DNA of 56,577 nt from Pseudomonas pudica (GTDB lineage Bacteria > Pseudomonadota > Gammaproteobacteria > Pseudomonadales > Pseudomonadaceae), in contig NZ_JADLJS010000037.1 in the NCBI RefSeq assembly GCF_015680405.1, positions 1-56,577 of the forward strand, in the 5' to 3' direction. The notes under the pieces were generated by a model. It saw only the letters and a program-made list of their open reading frames with translations, was not told where the DNA came from and ran no database searches. This document shows positions 22,904 to 31,747 of this stretch, one piece after another. Every line of letters starts with the position of its first letter. The first letter of the stretch is position 1. The position numbers were made by a program, and so were the translations under genes.

Positions 22904-25456
22904 ATGAAGGCAACAGCGAGCAGCGGGCAACGAGAGCGACTGGTCATCGTCGGCAACGGCATGGTCGGCCACCATTGTGTCGAACAACTGGTCAGCCGCG
23001 GCGCCCTGCAGCGCTTCGAAGTGCATGTGTTCGGCGAAGAGCGCCAACGCGCCTATGACCGCGTGCACCTGTCCGAGTATTTCGGCGGCAGCTGTGCCGA
23101 AACCCTGGCCCTGTGCGGGCAGGACTTTTACGGCAGCAACGGGGTGCACCTGCACCTCGGCGAAGCGGTGCTGGAAATCGACCGTGAGTGCGGCGAAGTG
23201 GTCACCGCCGAGGGCCGCTACGGCTACGACCAACTGGTGCTGGCCACAGGTTCCTACCCCTTCGTGCCGCCGATCGAAGGTTCCAGCGGCAATGCCCGCC
23301 TTGTCTACCGCACCCTCGACGACCTCGACGCCATCCGCGCTGCCGCAGCCAGTGCCCGCCGTGGCGTGGTAGTGGGCGGTGGCCTGCTTGGCCTGGAAGC
23401 AGCCAACGCCCTCAAGTCGCTGGGCCTGGAAGCCCACGTGGTGGAGTTCGCCCCACGGTTGATGCCGGTGCAGCTGGACGGCGAGGGCGGTGCCGCGCTC
23501 AAGGCACAGATCGAAGCGCTGGGTGTTGGCGTGCATCTGTCGCGTGCCACCCAGTCGATCAGTGCGGGTGAAGACTACCGCTACCGCATGAACTTCGATG
23601 GCGGCGAGCACCTGGAAACCGACCTGATCGTGTTCTCCGCGGGTATCCGCCCGCAGGATGCCCTGGGCCGTGCCTGTGGCCTGGACATCGCCGCGCGTGG
23701 TGGCGTGGTGATCGACAACCATTGCCGCAGCAGCGACCCACGCATCTTTGCCATCGGCGAGTGCGCCTCGTGGAACGGCAGCGTGTTCGGTCTGGTCGCC
23801 CCGGGCTACAGCATGGCGCGCAACCTGGCGGCATTGCTGATGGGGGAAAGCACTGGCGAATTCACCGGTGCCAACATGTCGACCAAGCTCAAGTTGCTGG
23901 GCGTGGATGTCGGCTCCATCGGCGATGCCCATGGCGCTACCCCTGGCGCACGCAGCTACCGCTTCATCGACGAAGCCAACAGCGCCTACCGCCGGCTGGT
24001 GGTGGATGCCAGCGGCAAGCACGTGCTCGGTGCGGTGCTGGTCGGCGACAACAGCTACTACGACACCCTGCTGCAATACGCCCAGAACGGTATCGCCCTG
24101 CCAGCCGACCCCGCGGCACTGATCCTGCCGCAAGGCGGTGGTGCACCGGCCCTGGGCGCCGATGCGCTGCCCGACAGTGCGACCATCTGCTCGTGCCACA
24201 ACGTCAGCAAGGGCGCGGTCTGCGCCGCCATCGACAGCGGCTGCGGCGACCTTGCCGCAGTCAAGGGCTGCACGAAAGCAGCTACCGGTTGTGGTGGTTG
24301 CGCGGCACTGCTCAAGCAGGTGTTCGAGCATGAGCTGACCGCCCGCGGCGTGGCGGTGGACAAGAGCCTGTGCGAGCACTTCGCCTACACTCGCCAGGAA
24401 CTGTACGGTCTGGTACGGGTGGAGGGTATCCGCACCTTCAACGAACTGCTCGAACGCCACGGCAAGGGCCACGTTGGCTGCGACATCTGCAAGCCGGCGG
24501 TGGGCAGTATCCTCGCCTCGTGCTGGAACCAGCCGATCATGGACCCGGCGCTGGTGCCGCTGCAGGACACCAACGACACCTTCATGGCCAACATGCAGAA
24601 GAACGGTACCTACTCGGTGGTGCCGCGCATCCCCGGTGGTGAGATCACCCCCGACAAGCTCATCGTGATCGGCCAGGTGGCGAAAAAGTACGACCTGTAC
24701 ACCAAGATCACCGGCGGCCAGCGCATCGACCTGTTTGGCGCCCAGTTGCACGAGCTGCCGCTGATCTGGGGCGAGCTGATCGAGGCCGGCTTCGAAACCG
24801 GCCATGCCTACGGCAAGTCGACCCGCACGGTGAAATCGTGCGTTGGCAGCACCTGGTGCCGTTACGGCGTGCAGGACAGCGTCGACATGGCCCTGCGCCT
24901 GGAAGACCGCTACAAAGGCCTGCGCAGCCCGCACAAGCTCAAGTTCGCGGTGTCCGGTTGCACTCGCGAATGCGCCGAGGCACAGAGCAAGGACATCGGC
25001 GTGATCGCCACCGACAAGGGCTGGAACCTGTACGTGTGCGGCAATGGCGGCATGCGCCCGCGGCACGCCGAGCTGTTCGCCACCGACCTCGACGACGAGA
25101 CCCTGGTGCGCCTGATCGACCGCGTGCTGATGTTCTATATCCGCACCGCCGACAAACTGCAGCGCACCTCGGTGTGGCGCGAGAACCTGGAAGGTGGGCT
25201 GGACTACCTGAAGCAGGTGATCATCGATGACAGCCTGGGCCTGGCCAGCGAGCTGGAAGCGCAGATGCAGCATGTGGTCGACCAGTATGAATGCGAGTGG
25301 GCCAACGCCCTCAACGACCCCGAGAAGCTCAAGCGCTTCCGTACGTTCGTCAACGACCGCCGCGCCGACCCGGACGTGCATTTCGTGCGCGAACGCGAAC
25401 AGCGCCGGCCTGCTGCGCCGCTGCACCTGATCCCAACCGTCGAGGAGGCTGTCTGA
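22904..25456 (+). CDS. nirB: NAD(P)H nitrite reductase, large subunit
   Basis: An 850-residue cytosolic enzyme reducing nitrite to ammonium. It has an N-terminal FAD/NAD oxidoreductase (VIVGNGMVGHH), a BFD-like [2Fe-2S] domain near 429 (CSCHNVSKGAVC, then GCTKAATGCGGC), a second small iron-sulfur segment (GHVGCDICKPAVGS), the ferredoxin-like nitrite/sulfite reductase half-domains, and the siroheme-[4Fe-4S] ligands C-x5-C near 645 (CVGSTWC) and C-x3-C near 684 (CTREC). GAGGA lies before the Met of MKATASS, which I chose over a Met six residues upstream that falls next to the terminator T-tract. Its stop overlaps the nirD start by one base. Confidence 0.97.
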   Translation: MKATASSGQRERLVIVGNGMVGHHCVEQLVSRGALQRFEVHVFGEERQRAYDRVHLSEYFGGSCAETLALCGQDFYGSNGVHLHLGEAVLEIDRECGEVVTAEGRYGYDQLVLATGSYPFVPPIEGSSGNARLVYRTLDDLDAIRAAAASARRGVVVGGGLLGLEAANALKSLGLEAHVVEFAPRLMPVQLDGEGGAALKAQIEALGVGVHLSRATQSISAGEDYRYRMNFDGGEHLETDLIVFSAGIRPQDALGRACGLDIAARGGVVIDNHCRSSDPRIFAIGECASWNGSVFGLVAPGYSMARNLAALLMGESTGEFTGANMSTKLKLLGVDVGSIGDAHGATPGARSYRFIDEANSAYRRLVVDASGKHVLGAVLVGDNSYYDTLLQYAQNGIALPADPAALILPQGGGAPALGADALPDSATICSCHNVSKGAVCAAIDSGCGDLAAVKGCTKAATGCGGCAALLKQVFEHELTARGVAVDKSLCEHFAYTRQELYGLVRVEGIRTFNELLERHGKGHVGCDICKPAVGSILASCWNQPIMDPALVPLQDTNDTFMANMQKNGTYSVVPRIPGGEITPDKLIVIGQVAKKYDLYTKITGGQRIDLFGAQLHELPLIWGELIEAGFETGHAYGKSTRTVKSCVGSTWCRYGVQDSVDMALRLEDRYKGLRSPHKLKFAVSGCTRECAEAQSKDIGVIATDKGWNLYVCGNGGMRPRHAELFATDLDDETLVRLIDRVLMFYIRTADKLQRTSVWRENLEGGLDYLKQVIIDDSLGLASELEAQMQHVVDQYECEWANALNDPEKLKRFRTFVNDRRADPDVHFVREREQRRPAAPLHLIPTVEEAV

Positions 25457-25818
25457 TGAACCTGTCCAATGCTGCTGTAAAGACCCACGAGAACTGGCAG
25501 GCGGTGTGCCAGGCGGATGACCTGGTGGCCGATTCCGGGGTGGTGGTTTGGCTCGACGGGGCCCAGGTGGCGTTGTTCTACCTGCCGGGGCAGGCGCAGC
25601 CGCTGTACGCGGTGGACAACCGCGACCCGCGGTCCGGCGCCAACATCATCGGCCGCGGGCTGGTGGGCAGTGTGCAGGGCGAGCTGGTGGTGGCGGCGCC
25701 GTTGTACAAGCAGCACTTCAGCCTGGAGAGCGGGGAGTGTCTGGAGGATAGCGGGCAGCGCCTGCGGGTGTGGCCGGTGCGGTTGAATGGGGAGGCGGTG
25801 GAGTTGGCTGTTGCCTGA
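25456..25818 (+). CDS. nirD: Nitrite reductase, small subunit (Rieske-like fold)
   Basis: A 120-residue Rieske-fold subunit of the assimilatory nitrite reductase. As in known NirD proteins, the CxH...CxxH cluster ligands are absent (NRDPRSGANI and PLYKQHFSLESG stand in their places), so it carries no iron-sulfur cluster and is structural. It is translationally coupled to nirB through TGATG, with GAGGAGG as ribosome-binding site. Confidence 0.95.
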   Translation: MNLSNAAVKTHENWQAVCQADDLVADSGVVVWLDGAQVALFYLPGQAQPLYAVDNRDPRSGANIIGRGLVGSVQGELVVAAPLYKQHFSLESGECLEDSGQRLRVWPVRLNGEAVELAVA

Positions 25819-25831
25819 TAGTCATCTGCCG

Positions 25832-25943
25832 CCTGCACCGGCCTCTTCGCGGGCACGCCCGCTCCCACAGGTACTGCACAGGTCTGGAGAACTGTGGAGA
25901 TCGCTGTGGGAGCGGGTTCACCCGCGAAAGGGCCGGTACAGGC
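25832..25943. repeat. REP pair (inverted, mixed subtypes)
   Basis: The left copy is the GCACGCCCGC subtype and the right copy the GGTGAACCCGC subtype, so this pair is a hybrid. It separates nirD from the LysR gene. Confidence 0.9.
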
Positions 25944-25969
25944 TATCTGCATGCGGTAAGCTTGAGCCC

Positions 25970-26902
25970 ATGAACCTCGACACCCGCATCAAGTACCGCC
26001 ACCTGCTGTGCTTCCTGGAGATTGCCCGGCAGGGCAGCCTGGCCAGGGCTGCCGACATCCTGGCAATCAGTCAGCCGGCCATCTCCAAGACCCTCAAGGA
26101 ACTCGAAGACCTGCTGGAAACGCGCCTGTTCGCGCGCAGCCGCCAGGGCGTCGAGCTGACCCCGGCCGGCACGCGTTTCATGCGCTATGCCGGGCCCAGC
26201 GTGCAGGCCCTGCGCGATGGCGTCAGCAGCCTGCGTGGCGAGGCGCGGGCGCCGTCGCAAGTTCGCATCGGCGTGTTGTCCACGGTCGAAGGCCTGCTCA
26301 TGCCCGAAGTGCTGTGCCGCCTGCACCAGCGGCATGAGGCGCTGGTGATCAGTGTGGTCACTGGGGTCAGCGCGCAGTTGCTCGGCCAGTTGCGCCTGGG
26401 CGAACTGGAACTGGTGGTCGGGCGCATGACCGATAGCCCGCAGATCCAGGGGCTGTCGTTCGAGCACCTGTACAGCGAGTCGATGAGCCTGGTGGTACGG
26501 CCCGGCCACCCGCTGCTGGCCGGCACGCCGGTGGAGCGGGCGCAGGTGGGCCGTTACCCGTTGGTATTGCCGCCTGCTGGCACCACCATCCGCCAGCATG
26601 CCGACAGCCTGTTCGTGCAATGTGGCATCCAGATGCCGGCCCAGCGCCTGGAAACCCTGTCACTGGCCCTGAGCCGACGCTACCTGCTGGGCAGTGATGC
26701 GCTGTGGGTGGCACCACGCGATGCCGTGCTGCTGGACCTTCGCCGTGGCGAGTTGGTCGAACTCGACCTGGGCGTGCGCGAGCCCGGCGGCTCGGTCGGT
26801 ATCTGCCGCAATGCCGCCTTGCCACAGAGCCTGCCGGGGCAGTGGGTATGCGAGGTACTGCGCGAGGTGGCAGGGCAGTACCGAGAGGGTGCCTACCCTT
26901 GA
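25970..26902 (+). CDS. LysR-family regulator (PcaQ-like)
   Basis: A 310-residue LysR protein. The DNA-binding domain (IKYRHLLCFLEIARQGSLARAAD, then SQPAISKTLKELEDLL) and the GVLSTVEGLLMPEVL opening of the effector domain are closest to the PcaQ/GbpR subgroup, which responds to aromatic or sugar acids. It is convergent with the efflux operon: its last 10 bp overlap the 3' end of the TolC-type gene. That position links it only weakly to the biosynthetic operon, whose likely regulator is the AraC protein at the other end. I start it at MNLDTR because upstream sequence is REP. Confidence 0.85.
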   Translation: MNLDTRIKYRHLLCFLEIARQGSLARAADILAISQPAISKTLKELEDLLETRLFARSRQGVELTPAGTRFMRYAGPSVQALRDGVSSLRGEARAPSQVRIGVLSTVEGLLMPEVLCRLHQRHEALVISVVTGVSAQLLGQLRLGELELVVGRMTDSPQIQGLSFEHLYSESMSLVVRPGHPLLAGTPVERAQVGRYPLVLPPAGTTIRQHADSLFVQCGIQMPAQRLETLSLALSRRYLLGSDALWVAPRDAVLLDLRRGELVELDLGVREPGGSVGICRNAALPQSLPGQWVCEVLREVAGQYREGAYP

Positions 26903-28239
26903 ACCCGCTCCGTCAACAGGGCACTGAGGGCCTTGAGGCTGTCGTCGCTCAGGCTGCCGCTGGCCGCCATCAGGCGTAACTGTGCCTGCAGGATGGCATA
27001 GCGCTGGCGGGCCAGTTGCAGGCGCGTGCGAGTCAACTGCTGCTCGGCATCCAGCACATCGTTGCTTATCCGTGCGCCGGCCTCGTAGGCGTGCGTGGTA
27101 ATGCGCAGATCGCTCTGGCTGGAACGCAAGGCCTGTTGCAGGGCCTGGTACTGGCTGATGCCACCGGTGAGGTTGAGGTAGGCCTGACGGGCCATGAAAT
27201 CTGCCTCGCGTCGCGCATCTTCCAGCTCGCTCTCGGCGGCGCCCTGCAGGGCACGTGCCTCGCGCGTGCGGCTTTGGGTGCCGCCACCGGCGTACAGGGG
27301 AACGCTGAGCTGCACACCGACCACGGTCTGGGTGTACTTCTCCTCGGGTACGGTCACGTCGTACAGGCTGCCTCCCACGGAGGCAAAGCGGCCGTGCGCG
27401 GCCACCAGGTCGAGGGTTGGCAGATGGCCGGCCCGTTGTTTGTCCACTTCCTGTTCGGCGATCAGCTGGCGTACTTCGGCTGCCTGCACCTTCAGATTGT
27501 GCTGGCGGGCCTGGTCGGTCCAGGCATCCAGCCGGGCCGGTTGCGGGCCACTGAAGGAGACCAGGTCATCAGGCCTGGCCAGCTCGCCCGGCATACTGCC
27601 AGTCAGCCTGGCCAGCGCCTGCTGGTTGAGGCGCAGGGCATTGTCGGCGGCAATCTGCTCGGCCTGCGCGAGGTCGTAACGGGCCTGGATGCGCTGCACC
27701 TCGTTCTCGGTACCCGATCCTTCGCGGCGCAAGCGCTGTGCCTTGTCCAGTTGCTGGCCGAGGGTGTGCACCTGCTGGCGGCTGGTAGCCAACTGGTCTT
27801 CGGCCAGCAACAGTTCGAAGTAGGCGTCGGCCACGCGCAGCATCAGGTCCTGGCGCGCAGCGAGCAGGTCGATTTCACCGGCGGTGGCCAAGGCCTTGCC
27901 CTGTTCATGGCCGACGACGTTCTGCCAGCGCAGCAGGGGCTGTATCAATACCAGCGCGTAGGCATTGGAGTTGTCGCGGTTGCGGTGTGCAGGGCCGCTG
28001 TGTTCGCGGTCGACCCAGGCTGCGCCGCTTTCCAGGGACAGATGCGGCAGCAATTTGGCCAGCGCCTGTGGTGCCTTCTGCGCCGCTGCCTGTTGACGTT
28101 GCTGCGCCGCAGCGTAGGCCAGGTCATGCCCCAGGGCTTGCTGGTAGGTCTGGTACAGGTCGCTGGCCTGGACCGTGCTGGCGCAAGCCAGTGCCAGCGC
28201 CAGCACGGCTAGGCAGGTTCGTGTGCTTTGTCCGAACAC
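26893..28239 (-). CDS. TolC-family outer-membrane efflux protein
   Basis: A 448-residue outer-membrane factor. The signal peptide (LAVLALALACASTVQA) is followed by two repeated halves rich in long helices, typical of TolC proteins (VADAYFELLLAEDQLATSRQQ in the first half; AYLNLTGGISQYQALQQAL in the second). Such trimers form the exit duct of tripartite pumps. It is last in the operon and starts 31 bp inside the upstream MFS gene, so it almost certainly works with that MFS protein and the membrane-fusion protein. There is no N-terminal lipobox, so it resembles TolC more than OprM. Confidence 0.9.
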   Translation of the reverse strand: MFGQSTRTCLAVLALALACASTVQASDLYQTYQQALGHDLAYAAAQQRQQAAAQKAPQALAKLLPHLSLESGAAWVDREHSGPAHRNRDNSNAYALVLIQPLLRWQNVVGHEQGKALATAGEIDLLAARQDLMLRVADAYFELLLAEDQLATSRQQVHTLGQQLDKAQRLRREGSGTENEVQRIQARYDLAQAEQIAADNALRLNQQALARLTGSMPGELARPDDLVSFSGPQPARLDAWTDQARQHNLKVQAAEVRQLIAEQEVDKQRAGHLPTLDLVAAHGRFASVGGSLYDVTVPEEKYTQTVVGVQLSVPLYAGGGTQSRTREARALQGAAESELEDARREADFMARQAYLNLTGGISQYQALQQALRSSQSDLRITTHAYEAGARISNDVLDAEQQLTRTRLQLARQRYAILQAQLRLMAASGSLSDDSLKALSALLTERVQG

Positions 28240-29780
28240 GTCACGGACTCCTTTGCAAGTGAGGGCTTGGGTAGGCGGGAGTTGCGCATCAGCAGCACCA
28301 TGGGCACGCCGATCAGCATCACCGCACCGAGCAGGCCGAAGAGCATGCTGAAACCGAGCATCTGTGCCTGCTCCCGGGCCTGCATGAAGGCCAGTACGGC
28401 GTTGGCCTGGTCTGCACCGAGCAGGTCGGTGGAGAGCCGTCGCGGGTCGAGGTTGGCCAGGTCCCAGCCGCTGGCAAGCAGGCTGTTTTCGTCGACGTGC
28501 TCGGATAGTTGCCGGTAGCGTGCCCAGGAGAAACGCGTGAGCAGGGTGGCGGCGATGGCGATGCCCACGCTGCCGCCCAACTGGCGCATCAGGTTGAGCA
28601 CGCCGGAGCCCACCGAGATCAGCTGCGCCGGCAGTTGGCGCATGGCCAGGTTGGTCAGTGGCACGAAGATCATGCCCAGCCCGAAGCCACGGATGATCAA
28701 TGGCCAGTACAGGGTGTCGGGGTTGCTTTGCAGGGTGAACTGGGTATGCAGGTACATGGCGTAGCCGTAGACCAGGATGCCCACGCAGATGAAGTAGCGC
28801 TCATCGATGCGGTTTTCCTGCGACAGCTTGCCGATCACCAGGGTACTGACCGCACTGGCCAGGGCACCGGGGAAGATCACAAGGCCACTTTGGTAGGCGC
28901 TTTGCTCAAGCAGCGTCTGCAGCAGCAGAGGCACCATGAACAGCGTGCTGTACAGGCCGAAACCGACGCAGAAGGCGCAGATCGATCCCAGAAGAAACTC
29001 GCGGTTGCTGAACAGCGCGAGGTTGACGATCGGGTTGGCCACCCGCCGCTCCCAGTAGCAGAACCCGATCAGGCCGAGCAGCGCCAGTGCCAGGCACAGC
29101 AGGCTCAGGTCTGACTCAAGCCAGTCCCAGTGTTCGCCACGCTCCAGCAGGATCTGCAAGCTGCCGACGCCGATTGCGAGCAGCACGAAGCCCGGATAGT
29201 CGATGCTTTGCGGGCGTCGCTCGTTGGGTGAATCGCCTACGCACAGCCATGCCAGCAGCAGGGCCAGCGCGCCGATCGGCAGGTTGATCAGGAAGATCCA
29301 GTGCCAAGAGAACTCGTCGATCAGGTAGCCGCCGACCGAGGGGCCGAGGGTTGGCCCCATCATCACCCCGACGCCGTACAAGGCCAGGCCGGCGCTGACC
29401 TTTTCCTTGGGGAACACGTCGTAGATGATCGCCTGCGAGATGCCCAGCAAGCCGCCCCCGGCCAGGCCCTGCACCACTCGCCACAGCACCATCTGCCACA
29501 GCTCCTGCGACAGCGCGCAACCGAGCGAGGCCAGCACGAACAGCGCCGATGACACCAGGTAGTAGCGGCGCCGGCCAAACCAGGCAGACAGCCAGCCGCT
29601 GGCCGGCAGGATCACCACGTTGGCGACGATGTAGCCGGTCGAAACCCAGGAAATTTCGTCCACCGACGCCCCGAAACCGCCCATCAGGCTGGGGATGGCG
29701 ACGTTGACGATGGTGACGTCGAGCAGCTCCATCATCGAGATCAGGGTGACTGTCACTGCCACCAGCCACGGCGACTTCAT
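28209..29780 (-). CDS. DHA2-family MFS exporter (EmrB-like)
   Basis: A 523-residue, 14-helix drug:proton antiporter of the DHA2 group. It starts with the EmrB-like LISMMELLDVTIVNVAIPSL (motif D1 LD..IVNVA.P), has the GWLSAWFGRRRYY loop (motif A) and GPTLGPSVGGYLID (antiporter motif C). It pairs with the EmrA-like protein upstream (ATGA overlap) and the TolC-like protein downstream, giving a complete pump across both membranes. In this operon it probably exports the pathway product and protects the producer. Substrate unknown. Confidence 0.92.
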   Translation of the reverse strand: MKSPWLVAVTVTLISMMELLDVTIVNVAIPSLMGGFGASVDEISWVSTGYIVANVVILPASGWLSAWFGRRRYYLVSSALFVLASLGCALSQELWQMVLWRVVQGLAGGGLLGISQAIIYDVFPKEKVSAGLALYGVGVMMGPTLGPSVGGYLIDEFSWHWIFLINLPIGALALLLAWLCVGDSPNERRPQSIDYPGFVLLAIGVGSLQILLERGEHWDWLESDLSLLCLALALLGLIGFCYWERRVANPIVNLALFSNREFLLGSICAFCVGFGLYSTLFMVPLLLQTLLEQSAYQSGLVIFPGALASAVSTLVIGKLSQENRIDERYFICVGILVYGYAMYLHTQFTLQSNPDTLYWPLIIRGFGLGMIFVPLTNLAMRQLPAQLISVGSGVLNLMRQLGGSVGIAIAATLLTRFSWARYRQLSEHVDENSLLASGWDLANLDPRRLSTDLLGADQANAVLAFMQAREQAQMLGFSMLFGLLGAVMLIGVPMVLLMRNSRLPKPSLAKESVTCSDKAHEPA

Positions 29781-30841
29781 AGCGGCTGCCCGCTGTCGCG
29801 GGTATCGACCTCGACGAACACGCTCATGCCCTGGCTGAGCGCCTGTTGCATGTCTTTGGGCAGCTGGCGGAACTCGATGCGCGCCTGGATGCGTTGCACC
29901 ACCTTGGTGAAGTTGCCGCTGGCGTTCTCCTGTGGCAGCAGCGAGAAACGCGCGCCAGTGGCCGGCACCAGGCTATGTACCACGCCCTCCAGCTGCTGCC
30001 CCGGAAAGGCATCGACGCTGATGCGTGCAGATTGGCCGACACGAACCCTGCCGATCTGGGTTTCCTTGAAGTTGGCCACTACCCACATGTGTTCTGTACT
30101 GACCAGGCTCAAGAGTTTTTGACCGGCCACCACGAATTGCCCGGGCTGCACATCCTTGTGCACGATCACCCCACCCTGCGGGGATGCCTGCCGGGTGTCC
30201 TGCAGTTCGATGCGGGCCAGTGCCAGGGCCGACTCAGCGGCCTTGATCCGGTACTCTTCAACTTTCAGCGCGGCCTGGTTGGCCAGGGTACCTTCGCGGG
30301 CTGCGGTGGAGTTGTCGCGGGCCGCCTGCAGCTGGTGGCTCAGGGCGCTGAAGCGTGCGCGGGCGGCTTCCAGGTCCTGGGTACTTACAACGCCCTGGTC
30401 GGCCAGGCGCCGGGTGCGTTGATAGTCGCTGCGGGCCTGTTCGACATTGGCCGCCAACTGACCGATGGTGGCCTGTGCTGCCTGACTGCGCGCAGCTGCA
30501 CTGCGGACCTGGCTGTCCACCAGGCCGGGCATGCCGCCTTGCCCGGTGGCCACCAGCGCGCTCAGGTAATTGGCCCGCGCCTGTTCAACCCGCTGCTGAT
30601 ATTCGTCATCGCGCACCTGGAACAGCAGGTCCCCTTTGTTCACGCGCGTGTTTTCGTGCACAGGCACGTCCACCACCACGCCGCTCAGCCGCGCCCTGAT
30701 AGGGATGATCACGCCTTCCACTTCGGCATTGTCGGTGCTGACGTACTGCCGTGCGTATTGCCAGCGCTGCAGCCCGAGTGCTGCCAGGCCTGCGATGACC
30801 AGCACCGATACTGCCAACTTGGCGTACTTGCCTTTCACCAT
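29777..30841 (-). CDS. HlyD/EmrA-family membrane-fusion protein
   Basis: A 354-residue periplasmic adaptor anchored by one N-terminal helix (KLAVSVLVIAGLAALGL). It has a split biotinyl-lipoyl domain (STDNAEVEGVIIPIRARLSG at the start; GGVIVHKDVQPGQFVVAGQ later) around a long helical hairpin, then a beta-barrel domain. It links the EmrB-like exporter to the TolC-like duct. The start at MVKGKYAK was chosen because the protein begins there with the usual basic residues plus anchor; frame extension upstream has no family similarity. It is 73 bp from the DUF3050 gene. Confidence 0.92.
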   Translation of the reverse strand: MVKGKYAKLAVSVLVIAGLAALGLQRWQYARQYVSTDNAEVEGVIIPIRARLSGVVVDVPVHENTRVNKGDLLFQVRDDEYQQRVEQARANYLSALVATGQGGMPGLVDSQVRSAAARSQAAQATIGQLAANVEQARSDYQRTRRLADQGVVSTQDLEAARARFSALSHQLQAARDNSTAAREGTLANQAALKVEEYRIKAAESALALARIELQDTRQASPQGGVIVHKDVQPGQFVVAGQKLLSLVSTEHMWVVANFKETQIGRVRVGQSARISVDAFPGQQLEGVVHSLVPATGARFSLLPQENASGNFTKVVQRIQARIEFRQLPKDMQQALSQGMSVFVEVDTRDSGQPL

Positions 30842-30914
30842 GTCACACGCTCTCGTCCATGTCGTTGGGGGCCAGAACCCCTTGCCTGCGTCGGGCGCAG
30901 GCAAGGGATGATGC

Positions 30915-31709
30915 TCAGCTGGTTGCTGGCGCGCACGTGGCCTGTGCTGCCGCGCGCTGATGCAGTTGCTCCAGCACGCCATCCCACAGCACGGTGCGGG
31001 CTACCAGCGCGTCGGCGGCGCTTTTCGCCAGGGTCTGCTGTTGCGCCGGTTCGCTGACGATCTCGGCGATGATGCGTTTGGCTGCCGGGCCGTGATCGTC
31101 GCCGTCCATTTCGATGTGGCGCTTGAGGTAGTAGGTCAGCATCGGCACGCTGGCTTCATCGATGGCCCAGCGTTGCAGCAGGCCGCCGAACATGTCCGGG
31201 ATGATGTCTTCGCGGCCGAAGAAGAAATACGCCAGCACCTGCTCGGTCGAGCCGTGCAGGGCAACTTCCAGGGTCTTGCTGACGAACACCTTGGCCGGCA
31301 GCGGAATGTCGACATTGGTCAACGCCTGGGCAAGGGGCACGCCTGCTTGCAGCAGTGCCTGGAACTGGCGGAACGGGCCGGTATCGGCGCCGATCTCGTC
31401 CATTGCGCCAAGGTACAGCTCCAGATGGCTGATGAAGCCGCCGTCGGGGTGTTCGTCGGTTTCCTCGCCGGTGACGATCTCGTTGATCAGCCGCGCGGCA
31501 AGGATATGCCTGGGTGGCAGCCAGGGCAGGGAGACGCAGGTCAGGTCGCGCTGGATGCGCTTGAGCAGCGTCATGAAGTCCCACACGGCAAAGACGTGGT
31601 TCTCCATCAGCAGGCGTACATCATCCAGAGTGCTGATGCGGGCGAACAGTGGGTGTGCCAGCAGGGTGCGGCGTTCGTTTTCAATCAGTTCATCGACGTC
31701 AAAAGACAT
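30915..31709 (-). CDS. DUF3050 protein, heme-oxygenase-fold candidate diiron oxidase
   Basis: A 264-residue all-helical protein of the DUF3050 family, recognised from ENHVFAVWDFMTLLK, CVSLPWLPPRH, LINEIVTGEETDE, FFGREDIIPDMF and YYLKRHIEMDGDDHGP. DUF3050 belongs to the heme-oxygenase/TenA-like superfamily, which includes diiron oxidases such as UndA, SznF and BesC. Candidate metal ligands are Glu36, His38, Glu77, Glu82, His95, Glu167, His198, Glu200, Asp202 and His206; which ones bind cannot be settled here. To my knowledge no member has a well-established reaction. Beside a desaturase and fatty-acyl enzymes, an oxidative step on an acyl or amine chain is plausible. AAGGAG precedes the start. 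Confidence 0.82.
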   Translation of the reverse strand: MSFDVDELIENERRTLLAHPLFARISTLDDVRLLMENHVFAVWDFMTLLKRIQRDLTCVSLPWLPPRHILAARLINEIVTGEETDEHPDGGFISHLELYLGAMDEIGADTGPFRQFQALLQAGVPLAQALTNVDIPLPAKVFVSKTLEVALHGSTEQVLAYFFFGREDIIPDMFGGLLQRWAIDEASVPMLTYYLKRHIEMDGDDHGPAAKRIIAEIVSEPAQQQTLAKSAADALVARTVLWDGVLEQLHQRAAAQATCAPATS

Positions 31710-31747
31710 ACTCGGCTCCTTGAGTTTTGGGGCTCGCCAGGCGTACA

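Noticed and set aside
22805..25426. 873-codon minus-strand frame opposite nirB
   Set aside because: Shadow of nirB; no motif, and it would cross the nirB leader terminator.
25456..25818. Missing Rieske cluster ligands in NirD
   Set aside because: NirD subunits normally lack these ligands, so it is not a defect.
25970..26902. LysR gene as the main regulator of the lipid-amine operon
   Set aside because: It is convergent with the distal end of the operon and far from its promoter; the AraC gene at the promoter end is the better candidate.
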